Below are positions 5,426-12,950 of a DNA stretch of 12,950 bases, one piece after another. The translations under genes and the position numbers were made by a program. Source of the DNA: Paludibacteraceae bacterium (GTDB taxonomy: Bacteria > Bacteroidota > Bacteroidia > Bacteroidales > Paludibacteraceae); NCBI GenBank assembly GCA_947471245.1, contig CANIXM010000019.1, forward strand, positions 1-12,950, written 5' to 3'. Under the pieces are notes generated by a model. The model did not search any database. It saw only the letters and a list, made by a program, of their open reading frames with translations, and was not told the DNA's origin. Position 1 is the first letter of the stretch, and every line of letters starts with the position of its first letter.

Positions 5426-7018
5426 ATGAAGTCGTATTTTTTCTTTTTTCTTTTTATTGTTGGGCTACAACAAGCCAGTGTGGCACAAAAACAGACCAAC
5501 CATGCACGGGCATATTATGTATCACTAAAAGGTGACGACCTAAATGATGGCACTAAGCTATCTCCTTGGAAGAGCATAGCTAAAGTTAACACTTCCAGCT
5601 ATAAAGGTGGTGATAGCGTTTTGTTTGAAGCAGAGAGCGTTTTTGAAGGTGCTGTGAAACTTAGTAAAGCGAATGTAGCATCATCAGGTGAAGGTCAGTT
5701 GTTGATTTCGTCATACGGAAAAGGGTCTGCTGTTATTAATGCCGGGGTAAATGCTGGGGTAACGCTTACTGAACTTCGACACTTCAAGCTGACTAGGTTG
5801 AAAATAATCGGCGATGGAAGAGAGAAAGGTAATGTGTCAGATGGATTGAGCATATCTAAGTCGCACAATTTTGTGATTGACAGTGTGGATGTGTCAGGGT
5901 TTCAACATTCGGGGCTGCAGGTCAAGGTAGGAAGTGATTTTAAAATTACTCATGTACATGTACATGATAATGGATTTGCCGGGATTCATGTCTGTGGAAA
6001 CAAACAACAAGCGGAAGGAAAGTATGAGAATCACAATATTTATATTGGTGACTGTATAGCTAGCAACAACCCTGGCGACCCTTCTGTATTACATCATCAT
6101 AGTGGTAATGGAATATTGGTTTCGAATTGTAAAAATGTGCTAATCGAATACTGTTTGGCTTATAACAATGGATGGGATCAGCCAGCTCAGAACACAGGTG
6201 GTCCAGTTGGAATATGGTTTTGGGATGCCACTGAGAGCATCATTCAATACTCCATCTCGCATGACAATAAGACCAATCGTAATGCTAAAGACGGTGGTGG
6301 TTTTGATTTGGATGGTGGAGTTACAAATTCCAAGATTCAATACTGTCTGTCTTACAACAATGAAGGAGCAGGGTATGGACTGTTCGAATTTGGAGCTGTC
6401 AAGAAATGGAAAGACAATGTGGTAAGATATAATGTCAGTATCAATGACGGAACACTGCATGATGGGTCAGTAGCAGTTTGGGCGGCTACGGGCAAATCCA
6501 TGAGCAACTGCGAGATTTACAATAATACATTCTATAATGACGGTGAAAAGGCGTATTCTTTGTCGATTGTGAATCACATGCCAGAGTTTAATTTTCGAAA
6601 CAATATATTTGTTTATCGAGATGGTTTCTTGTGTTTTGGACATGAGCTGGAGAAAGGGAAAGAATATTTTGAGAACAATTGTTACTTTAGCTTAAAATCT
6701 AAAGAAGAAATAGCGGGTTATCCTTCCCTCAAGGAATGGGCAAAAGCAACAGGAAATGAGATGAAAAATGGTCAGTTCATAGGTCGTTATTTGAATCCGA
6801 AGATGGTAAGCCCTTCTCAAATTAAATTGGAAAATCCTAGAGAGTTGAACAAGCAGACATTGAGGGCATTCGGATTGATGTCAGATTCCAAATTAATTGA
6901 TGCAGGAAATGACTTGTCCAAAATATTAAATGCCAGCATGGGAGAACATGACATGGTGGGCAATCAAATTCCTCAAGGTAAGGGTTATGATATTGGAGCC
7001 TTAGAGTACACGAAATAA
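5426..7018 (+). CDS. Secreted right-handed parallel beta-helix protein, probable polysaccharide lyase or glycosidase
   Basis: A 530-residue exported protein. The start at 5426 is chosen over an in-frame ATG at 5321 because it begins directly with a signal peptide (MKSYFFFFLF, ending near SVAQ, residue 21), and the 5321 ATG lies inside the leader hairpin. Residues about 29-75 (AYYVSLKGDD, DGTKLSPWKSIAKVN) are the N-terminal cap typical of pectate-lyase-like beta-helix proteins. Rungs follow from about 110 to 420, including LHHHSGNGI (222-230), GGGFDLDGG (290-298) and repeated YNN/HDN turns. The C-terminus has KLIDAG and KGYDIGALE (519-527), like the fragment at 1-712. The acidic GGFDLDGG and the His cluster are candidate catalytic or metal sites. 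It probably cleaves a polysaccharide backbone outside the cytoplasm, but lyase versus hydrolase activity and the substrate cannot be told. Only 16 bases separate it from the GH2 gene. Confidence 0.85.
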   Translation: MKSYFFFFLFIVGLQQASVAQKQTNHARAYYVSLKGDDLNDGTKLSPWKSIAKVNTSSYKGGDSVLFEAESVFEGAVKLSKANVASSGEGQLLISSYGKGSAVINAGVNAGVTLTELRHFKLTRLKIIGDGREKGNVSDGLSISKSHNFVIDSVDVSGFQHSGLQVKVGSDFKITHVHVHDNGFAGIHVCGNKQQAEGKYENHNIYIGDCIASNNPGDPSVLHHHSGNGILVSNCKNVLIEYCLAYNNGWDQPAQNTGGPVGIWFWDATESIIQYSISHDNKTNRNAKDGGGFDLDGGVTNSKIQYCLSYNNEGAGYGLFEFGAVKKWKDNVVRYNVSINDGTLHDGSVAVWAATGKSMSNCEIYNNTFYNDGEKAYSLSIVNHMPEFNFRNNIFVYRDGFLCFGHELEKGKEYFENNCYFSLKSKEEIAGYPSLKEWAKATGNEMKNGQFIGRYLNPKMVSPSQIKLENPRELNKQTLRAFGLMSDSKLIDAGNDLSKILNASMGEHDMVGNQIPQGKGYDIGALEYTK

Positions 7019-7034
7019 TTTTTAAAAAAATATA

Positions 7035-9989
7035 ATGAATTGCAATAAAGGAAGAAAGAAAAGGGGATTTTTGCCACACGCATTACTTTTGGTGATGGGG
7101 TGCTGTTTAGGAGTTTTATCAGGTTTTGCAGCTCAGCCAGACACGCAGTTGCCCTCGTTACAAAAAGCACCTAACTACACCTTAAATCTGGGTGAAAAAG
7201 AATGGAAATTTACTAAAATTATTCCTAAGCGTCAGGGTGACCTGACTAAGGATAAAGTCCTGTTTATTTCAGAGGAATCAGATAAGACGAAAATGTTGAG
7301 TGTGAAACTTGATAGTGCCTCTGTTTTAGAGTCTATTGCTGTTGGATTTTCGAATACAGATCTCAACCAGATTTATTATACAGTGCTGGGATCTGAAGAT
7401 ATGCATACTTGGAATGTGTTGGCAGATAAATCCGATTTCATTAACGCTGGTCAACAGGTGAAATTGATTAAAAAAAGTGATGTTGCTGAAGTTGCAAATA
7501 CAGTTGGATTTGTTGAAAAGATTATTTCCACTAGGCTAGAGATACCGGTTGTACCCACTAAAACTCGTTTCTTGAAAGTATTGCTTAAAAAAGTGTTGAA
7601 TGCTACAAACGAAACGGTTGTTCCATTGGACATCCACATGTCAGTATTTGGTGCTCAAAAGGATGAGTTTTCAGAGTCTGATTATGTCTCGAAACAATTA
7701 AATGACACCAAATGGGAGTCAGTAGGGATTCCACATTGCTATAACGATATGGATACCTATTTAAACTCCAATGATGTGAACCTGTGGCGAGGAACAACGT
7801 GGTATCGTAAACATTTCGTTGTGGATGAAACGCTACAAAACAAAAAGGTGTTTCTCGAGTTTAAGGGTGTCAATACAGGTGTGGCTGTTTTTGTAAATGG
7901 TAAGTTTAAAGCTGGAAATACTTCGGTGAAACAACCAAGTGATGTAACTCATGTTGGCGGCTTTTTACCATTTCTACTTGATATCACCGATGATTTGAAT
8001 TATGGTGCGGAAAACTTGATAGCAGTAAAAGTGTCAAACTCTGATGGAAGCTTTTTTAAATGGCCAGGGTTTGGTGTTTATGATGGTTTTGCGATGAATT
8101 GGGGTGGAATTGTATCGCCCGTGATACTTCATGTTACCAACAAGGTGTATGTCCCAGAAAACGTTTATTCGCCTTTACATCAATGGGGTAATTATATAAG
8201 TACCATCAAAGCAGATGAAAAACTTGCTGTATTGAGCATCCAAACCAATGTGGTAAATGAATCTGAGAAACTTCTGAAAGCCACATTGATAAATGAAATT
8301 AAAACAGCTCAAGGCAAAGTAGTGCTGACTTTAAAATCGGAAAAGAATGTTTTAGCACATGGATCAGTTGGATTTGACCAACAAGGTGAGGTGAAAAACC
8401 CATTGCTGTGGTACCCCAATAACAGCCCTTATGGTAAACCATACCTGTATTCGGTCGTAACATCGGTGGTAGTGGAAGGCAAAGTGGTATATAGTAAAGA
8501 AACAAAAGTTGGAATTAGAACCTATTCATGGGATGGCGATTATTGTTATGTGAATGGGAAAAAGCATTTGATGGTAGGTTTTGGTCATCGAAATTGTTAT
8601 CCTGCATTGGGATCGGCAGTGCCTGCTGAAATACAATGGAAAGATGCTAAATTAATGGCTGAGGCTGGAGGTAACACACTTCGTATAGGTCACGTGCCGG
8701 CAACAGACGCAACCCTTGATGCTTGCGATGAATACGGCATTATGGTGATGCAAAACAGTGGAGATAATGAATGGGCACTTAGAGATGAACCTGCACTGAC
8801 TTACAAAAGAGAGTATGACAGAGACATGATGATTCACAATAGAAATAGAGCGTCAATAGCCGTGTGGGAGTCCAATAATGGCATTGCAAAAGGAGGCGAA
8901 AAATATTTGCCAAGTTACACACAAGCAATAGCAAATCAATGGGATTCATTGCAAACTCGAATTGTGGCTACAAGAGATAAGACTCAACCCGATTTTCCAA
9001 AAGATAAACGATTGATGGTAGGCTACTCGAACCTTTACAAAAAGGTTGAAGGTTCGCCCTCAATCAATGTAGAAGTATATGGTGCATTTTGGGATGGGAG
9101 GAGAAGTATCAATATTTCACGCGACGACTATGCCAACGAAAAACAATTTGTGAATTGGTTTGTCGATGATTACGTAAATAATTTGAAAGATAAGGCTTGT
9201 GGATGGTTGGACTGGATGCTCGCAGAGACACAAGGAGAAGGGTACACCATTTACTTGAATGGCAAATCGAAACAAAAGTCGTTGGGCTCAAGTGCGATGG
9301 ACGGAAATCGTATTCCGAAATTAAAATATCAGGTATTTAAAAATGCATTATGGGTTGACTATGCTACCAAGCCAGGAGTAGCTTTGCAGTCTTCTTGGAA
9401 TTTGTCAGGTGTTCAGACTGTTGATGCATGGAGTAATTGTCCTAAGGTAGAATTGTTTCTAAATGGTGTTAGTTTAGGAGTAAAAATTCCAGACTTATTG
9501 ACAAAACATTGCACTTGGGAAAATGTGACATGGCAAAGTGGAACACTTCGTGCAGTGGGATTAAGTGCTTCCAATAAGCCAGTTTGCTCAGATACAAGGA
9601 AAACTGCTGGAGCACCTCATCATATAGAATTGTCAGTTGAACAACCTTTAGTTAAACCAGATGGCACTAATTTTGGTTTAATGGCAAACGGAAGTGATGC
9701 TGCTCTTATTACAGCAAAAATTGTAGATAAAGATAGTAACTGGTGTCCAGATGCAAATAACATTATTACCTTTGATGTACAAGGTGAAGGGGTTTACAAA
9801 GGCTCTTATAATTTCTATGTGACTGATAACAAACCATTTGGGTATCATGCGCCTGGCGATAAGGAATTGCAGGCAGAGGGCGGACTGATGAAAGTTGCTG
9901 TTCGTTCTACGTTTAATTCGGGCAAAGTAACAGTAACAGCTCAATCGCTAGGTTTAGGAAATGGAATATTAACTTATACAACAAAATAA
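7035..9989 (+). CDS. Secreted GH2-type glycosidase (beta-galactosidase-like) with extra N-terminal domain
   Basis: A 984-residue exported enzyme with a long basic signal peptide (residues 1-33, ending FAA). Residues about 45-205 are an extra beta-rich domain resembling discoidin-like modules (AVGFSNTDLNQIYYTVLGSED). Then come the GH2 sugar-binding domain (about 215-365, with WESVGIPHCYND and WRGTTWYRKHF), an Ig-like domain (about 366-495), the TIM barrel (about 498-775) and C-terminal Ig-like domains (about 780-984, with VDAWSNCPKVELFLNG). The probable nucleophile is Glu680 in NVEVYG. The acid motif is WESNNG (611-616) instead of the usual WxxxNE, so Glu612 is the candidate acid. GH2 enzymes remove beta-linked terminal sugars such as galactose, glucuronic acid or mannose. 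Specificity is not readable here. The gene starts 16 bases after its upstream neighbour and ends 4 bases before the esterase, so it is very likely in one operon with both. Confidence 0.85.
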   Translation: MNCNKGRKKRGFLPHALLLVMGCCLGVLSGFAAQPDTQLPSLQKAPNYTLNLGEKEWKFTKIIPKRQGDLTKDKVLFISEESDKTKMLSVKLDSASVLESIAVGFSNTDLNQIYYTVLGSEDMHTWNVLADKSDFINAGQQVKLIKKSDVAEVANTVGFVEKIISTRLEIPVVPTKTRFLKVLLKKVLNATNETVVPLDIHMSVFGAQKDEFSESDYVSKQLNDTKWESVGIPHCYNDMDTYLNSNDVNLWRGTTWYRKHFVVDETLQNKKVFLEFKGVNTGVAVFVNGKFKAGNTSVKQPSDVTHVGGFLPFLLDITDDLNYGAENLIAVKVSNSDGSFFKWPGFGVYDGFAMNWGGIVSPVILHVTNKVYVPENVYSPLHQWGNYISTIKADEKLAVLSIQTNVVNESEKLLKATLINEIKTAQGKVVLTLKSEKNVLAHGSVGFDQQGEVKNPLLWYPNNSPYGKPYLYSVVTSVVVEGKVVYSKETKVGIRTYSWDGDYCYVNGKKHLMVGFGHRNCYPALGSAVPAEIQWKDAKLMAEAGGNTLRIGHVPATDATLDACDEYGIMVMQNSGDNEWALRDEPALTYKREYDRDMMIHNRNRASIAVWESNNGIAKGGEKYLPSYTQAIANQWDSLQTRIVATRDKTQPDFPKDKRLMVGYSNLYKKVEGSPSINVEVYGAFWDGRRSINISRDDYANEKQFVNWFVDDYVNNLKDKACGWLDWMLAETQGEGYTIYLNGKSKQKSLGSSAMDGNRIPKLKYQVFKNALWVDYATKPGVALQSSWNLSGVQTVDAWSNCPKVELFLNGVSLGVKIPDLLTKHCTWENVTWQSGTLRAVGLSASNKPVCSDTRKTAGAPHHIELSVEQPLVKPDGTNFGLMANGSDAALITAKIVDKDSNWCPDANNIITFDVQGEGVYKGSYNFYVTDNKPFGYHAPGDKELQAEGGLMKVAVRSTFNSGKVTVTAQSLGLGNGILTYTTK

Positions 9990-9993
9990 AAAG

Positions 9994-10944
9994 ATGAGAA
10001 ATAATCAATTGCTTTTATTATTAGTATTTTTAGGCTTTTCAATGAGTGCTTTTTCACAGAAAAAAAGCAAAGTAGAACCAAAGCCAGAGTTTTCCACCAT
10101 CACTTATTACAAAGTAGATACCACCGAACTCAAAGCGGATGTGTTTTTACCTTCTCAAGGTCAAAAGGGGAAAATGCCACTTTACATCCATTTGCATGGA
10201 GGAGGATTCTCGCAAGGAGATAGGACCAATGATTATGAAATATGCCGAATGATGACTCGCAATGGCTGTGTGGCTGTAGCTATGAGTTATACCTTGTATA
10301 TGAAAGGGAAGGATTTTGGTTGTCCAGGTATTCTTTCTGAAAAAACCAAAGCGATACAGATTGCAGTAAACCAACTTTGGAGAGCAACCGATTACTTTGT
10401 TAAAAACTCCAATTCTTATCAAATTGACACAACTAAAGTGTTTATAGGTGGATGTAGTGCAGGTGCAGAAACCGCACTTCATGCCGCATATTGGGATAGA
10501 GAATGGATGGGTATGTATCCAGAGCAACTTTCTAAAGGCTTCAAATATGCAGGTGTGCTTGAAGTGTCAGGGGCATTGATGGATATAAATTTGATTACGA
10601 AAGAAAACATGGTGCCAACGATGATGTTTCACGGTAATGCCGATAGAACTGTGCCTTATGCCACTGCCTCTCACCGTTACTGTCCATGCAATGCCAGTGG
10701 ATGGTTGATGCTATTTGGGTCAAAGACAATTTATGATAAACTGACTGAGTTAGGTGGTTCTGCTGTATTGGTGACACAGTGTGGAGGTGAACATCTTACT
10801 ATGGGTGGAATAATGGAGCGAAATTCGACTTTGATAGCTGATTTTATTAAAAATGCCACTGAGGGCAAGAAGATGCAATTACACACAGCCGAAAAATGTC
10901 TTACTCCAAGTACGAGAAAAGTTGTCTGTCCTATTTGTGAATAA
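9994..10944 (+). CDS. Secreted alpha/beta-hydrolase carbohydrate esterase
   Basis: A 316-residue exported serine esterase. The signal peptide covers residues 1-21 (ending SAFSQ). The alpha/beta-hydrolase core shows HGGG at 68-71 (oxyanion hole), the nucleophile elbow GGCSAG with Ser155, Asp217 in NADRTV and His267 in GGEHLT, in the order expected of a catalytic triad. The protein is Cys-rich for this genome, with CPC at 230-232 and a C-terminal tail ending CPIC (312-315). These may form disulfides in the periplasm or outside the cell. It starts only 4 bases after the GH2 stop, pointing to co-transcription and a shared substrate. It probably removes acetyl or feruloyl-type esters from sugar residues so that the glycosidases can act. 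The acyl group is not determined by sequence, and feruloyl versus acetyl esterase remains open. Confidence 0.85.
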   Translation: MRNNQLLLLLVFLGFSMSAFSQKKSKVEPKPEFSTITYYKVDTTELKADVFLPSQGQKGKMPLYIHLHGGGFSQGDRTNDYEICRMMTRNGCVAVAMSYTLYMKGKDFGCPGILSEKTKAIQIAVNQLWRATDYFVKNSNSYQIDTTKVFIGGCSAGAETALHAAYWDREWMGMYPEQLSKGFKYAGVLEVSGALMDINLITKENMVPTMMFHGNADRTVPYATASHRYCPCNASGWLMLFGSKTIYDKLTELGGSAVLVTQCGGEHLTMGGIMERNSTLIADFIKNATEGKKMQLHTAEKCLTPSTRKVVCPICE

Positions 10945-10995
10945 ATAATTTTTAAGAATTAAATTTTTCAAATACAAATATTAATCAAGAATGTT

Positions 10996-12549
10996 ATGGC
11001 AAAATTCAAGTTTTTACTATTTGCGGGAATGCTAGTAGCTTCAGTTTCTGTAAGTTCAGTTTTTGGTCAGTTAGCGGTATCAAAAGATTCTGCGACTACG
11101 TTGGTAGGTGTACGAGTAAGCCACAACTTAGGTGGTTTAAATCTAAAAAATCTTTCGGAGAAAATTCTCTATAAAAAGACACCACAACAGGATATGTATT
11201 TGTATGTACTTCGTCCTGTGAAGAAAGCTAATAAACCACTACCAGTTATCATCTATTTCGTAGGAGGTGGTTGGGTAAATGGAGCTGTGGAATACCAGTT
11301 GCCAGTAGCTGCATGGTTTCGCGATCAGGGTATCGTAGCAATTACGGCCGATTATCGGGTGAAAAGTCGTCACAATACTACGCCCTTGGAATGTATTGAA
11401 GATGCTAAATCTGCTGTGAGATATGTGAGAGCCCACGCAAAAGAACTTGGTATAGATCCGGATAAAGTCATCGTGGCTGGTGGTTCGGCAGGTGGGCATA
11501 TTGCGGCATGTACTGCTCTTAAAGGAGGTGATGCTGCAGGTGAGGACTTAAGTATAAGCACCGTTCCCAACGCTTTGGTTTTACATAATCCTGTCGTAGG
11601 AGAGGGTTTCCGTGGCGATTTTTTCAAAGAGCACCCTGAATTTTCACCTATTTTGAAAGCATACAAGGGATGGCCTGCAACTATTGTTTCTCATGGAACA
11701 AAAGATTCTACAGTCCCTTATTCAGGTGCTAAGAATTTTGTATCAAAGCTTAAAGAGTTGGGAGTAGATGCAGAGTTAATCACTGTAAAAGATGCAGAAC
11801 ATTCATGCGACTGGCCTAATAGCAACCCCAATTTCTTGCCTACCATTTCTGAAATGACACAGTTTCTAGTCAATCATAATTTGATAGATGAGAAGGACGT
11901 ATTGCTAAAACCTATTGCACCTGACAGCTTATATCCATCGTCGGATTATGCACCAGATTATGTCATAGAATGGTCGAAAAATCATTATAAAGAACGAATT
12001 AAAGAGTTTAAGACAATGCCTATCATGACTGATAACATTGTGATGTTGGGAAATAGTTTGACAGAAGGAGGCAAAAACTGGGGAAGCAAATTAGAAAACC
12101 ACGATGTTGTGAATAGAGGTATCTCAGGCGATGTGACACAAGGGGTGATGATGCGTATAGGCGAAATTTGTTTTTCAAAACCTAAGGCAATTTGTATGTT
12201 GATAGGAATCAACGATATCAATGGTGGCAATAAAGGAGCTGATGAAACATTGGCAAATATTCATAAGATAGTGGCTAAAATCCACGATTTGTCACCTAGA
12301 ACAAAGGTATATGTCCAAACCATTTTACCTACAAACTACATCAAATTGGTACCTGTAATTGCTGCTGTCAATAAAGGTTTGAAAGAAGATGCTTTGGCGA
12401 AGAATTATACTTTGATTGATACCCATGCAGTCTTTGCGGATGAAAAAGATTTGATGAAACCAGCCCTAACAAGTGATGGAGTTCATCTAACAGATGCTGG
12501 ATACGAAGTATGGACGAAAGAATTAAGTAAATATATTAAAGCTCAATAA
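10996..12549 (+). CDS. Two-domain esterase: alpha/beta hydrolase fused to SGNH hydrolase
   Basis: A 517-residue exported protein with a signal peptide (residues 1-24, ending FGQ). Residues about 50-295 are an alpha/beta-hydrolase domain with the oxyanion-type motif VGGGW (89-93), the elbow GGSAGG with Ser164, Asp237 in HGTKDSTVP and His269 in AEHSC. The usual first His of the HGGG motif is Val89. Residues about 340-517 are a complete SGNH domain: block I LGNSLTEGG with Ser354, block II NRGISGD (373-379), block III GIND with Asn406, and block V DGVHLT with Asp494 and His497. Both domains keep a full catalytic set, so this looks like a true bifunctional esterase. It may deacylate two positions or two kinds of ester on the same glycan. 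It follows the preceding esterase by 51 AT-rich bases and probably belongs to the same operon. A terminator-like hairpin follows. Confidence 0.9.
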   Translation: MAKFKFLLFAGMLVASVSVSSVFGQLAVSKDSATTLVGVRVSHNLGGLNLKNLSEKILYKKTPQQDMYLYVLRPVKKANKPLPVIIYFVGGGWVNGAVEYQLPVAAWFRDQGIVAITADYRVKSRHNTTPLECIEDAKSAVRYVRAHAKELGIDPDKVIVAGGSAGGHIAACTALKGGDAAGEDLSISTVPNALVLHNPVVGEGFRGDFFKEHPEFSPILKAYKGWPATIVSHGTKDSTVPYSGAKNFVSKLKELGVDAELITVKDAEHSCDWPNSNPNFLPTISEMTQFLVNHNLIDEKDVLLKPIAPDSLYPSSDYAPDYVIEWSKNHYKERIKEFKTMPIMTDNIVMLGNSLTEGGKNWGSKLENHDVVNRGISGDVTQGVMMRIGEICFSKPKAICMLIGINDINGGNKGADETLANIHKIVAKIHDLSPRTKVYVQTILPTNYIKLVPVIAAVNKGLKEDALAKNYTLIDTHAVFADEKDLMKPALTSDGVHLTDAGYEVWTKELSKYIKAQ

Positions 12550-12558
12550 TGCTGTTGA

Positions 12559-12600
12559 AAATACAAAGGATGTCTGTAGAAGATTATCCTTTGTGTTTTT
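12559..12600 (+). terminator. Terminator-like hairpin after the esterase fusion
   Basis: ACAAAGGAT (12563-12571) pairs with ATCCTTTGT (12586-12594) around a 14-base loop and is followed by G and a T run (12596-12601). It begins about 10 bases after the stop at 12549. The next gene starts only 17 bases after the T run, too little room for a full promoter, so it may act as a partial terminator or processing site within the operon. Confidence 0.7.
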
Positions 12601-12617
12601 TATACCGTTCTTTAACT

Positions 12618-12950
12618 ATGAAAAAAACACCGTTGCTACTAATATTGCTATTTGCAATAGTCTTACAAGCTCAAGAAATAAAACTTCCTTTGTATACCGG
12701 AACGATACCCAATGCCAAAGGAGATGTCAACACAGAATACATTGAGCGAGGTGACTATAAACTATTCAAGAAAGTTTCGCATCCAGATATTTCAGTTTAT
12801 CTACCTACCAGATTATTGGCTAATGGTCAGGCTGTGGTAATTTGTCCTGGTGGTGGTTATGTGCAACTATCTATGGACTTAGAAGGAACAGATATAGCAG
12901 CTTATCTCAATTCCATCGGAGTGGCTGCTATTGTGTTGAAATATCGACTA
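12618..12950 (+). CDS. Secreted alpha/beta-hydrolase esterase, N-terminal part (3' end outside window)
   Basis: The frame from the ATG at 12618 is open to the window end (111 codons), so the gene is cut off. Residues 1-19 are a signal peptide (MKKTPLLLILLF, ending LQAQ). The segment CPGGGY (76-81) is an oxyanion-hole motif, and EGTDIAAYLNSIGVAAIVLKYRL (residues 89-111) is characteristic of the acetyl-xylan-esterase-like branch of the alpha/beta hydrolases, usually about 280-300 residues. The nucleophile, Asp and His lie beyond the window. This would be the fourth esterase protein in the locus. It follows the terminator-like hairpin by 17 bases. I infer a role in deacetylating the same glycan. 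Confidence 0.85.
   Translation, partial: MKKTPLLLILLFAIVLQAQEIKLPLYTGTIPNAKGDVNTEYIERGDYKLFKKVSHPDISVYLPTRLLANGQAVVICPGGGYVQLSMDLEGTDIAAYLNSIGVAAIVLKYRL

Noticed and set aside
5949..5966. CATGTACATG palindromic stretch
   Set aside because: It encodes the alternating HVHVHD strand of the beta-helix protein, so codon use explains it.
6140..6460. 106-codon - strand frame inside the beta-helix gene
   Set aside because: It is a shadow of the strongly supported + strand gene, with no recognisable domain. The same holds for the other antisense frames in the window.
7092..7106. Possible lipoprotein signal (VMGC) in the GH2 protein
   Set aside because: Met at position -2 does not fit the usual lipobox, and a better signal peptidase I site (FAA) follows.
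10147..10527. 126-codon - strand frame inside the alpha/beta esterase
   Set aside because: It is antisense to conserved catalytic motifs on the + strand. The Cys/His-rich composition is a by-product of that.

Overview
The window reads as part of a polysaccharide-utilisation region from a low-GC member of the Bacteroidota. Three things point there. The first complete gene ends in a type IX secretion (T9SS) sorting domain. Several upstream regions carry matches to the Bacteroidota promoter -7 box TAnnTTTG. The starts lack clear Shine-Dalgarno sites. Every gene is on the + strand, and every gene whose 5' end is visible encodes an N-terminal signal peptide, so this is a block of exported enzymes. 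No SusC/SusD pair, regulator, transposase, RNA gene or CRISPR array is visible.

Layout. Positions 1-712 hold the C-terminal part of a right-handed parallel beta-helix protein, followed by a strong intrinsic terminator (729-766). A 429-base AT-rich gap leads to a 779-residue modular SGNH esterase (1142-3481) with two tandem 76-residue Cys-bounded modules and a T9SS tail, followed by another strong terminator (3495-3526). A 652-base gap then carries a degenerate array of 14-17 base units (3563-3715) and other low-complexity repeats. Next come a GH43-type glycoside hydrolase (4134-5171) and a 254-base leader with two hairpins. After that is a tight gene run: a second beta-helix protein (5426-7018), a GH2-type glycosidase (7035-9989), an alpha/beta-hydrolase esterase (9994-10944) and a fusion of an alpha/beta hydrolase to an SGNH esterase (10996-12549). 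A terminator-like hairpin precedes a further alpha/beta hydrolase (12618 onward) that is cut by the window end.

Function, by inference. A beta-helix lyase or glycosidase, a GH43 resembling exo-beta-1,3-galactanases, a GH2 and five predicted esterase domains in four proteins suggest degradation of a heavily acylated, branched plant or algal glycan, such as a pectic or arabinogalactan-like substrate. The esterases would strip acetyl or other ester groups so that the glycosidases can act. The exact substrate cannot be read from the sequence. The points most worth a second look are the esterase density and the fusion, the unusual catalytic motifs in the GH43 and GH2, the repeat array, and the hairpin leader upstream of 5426.
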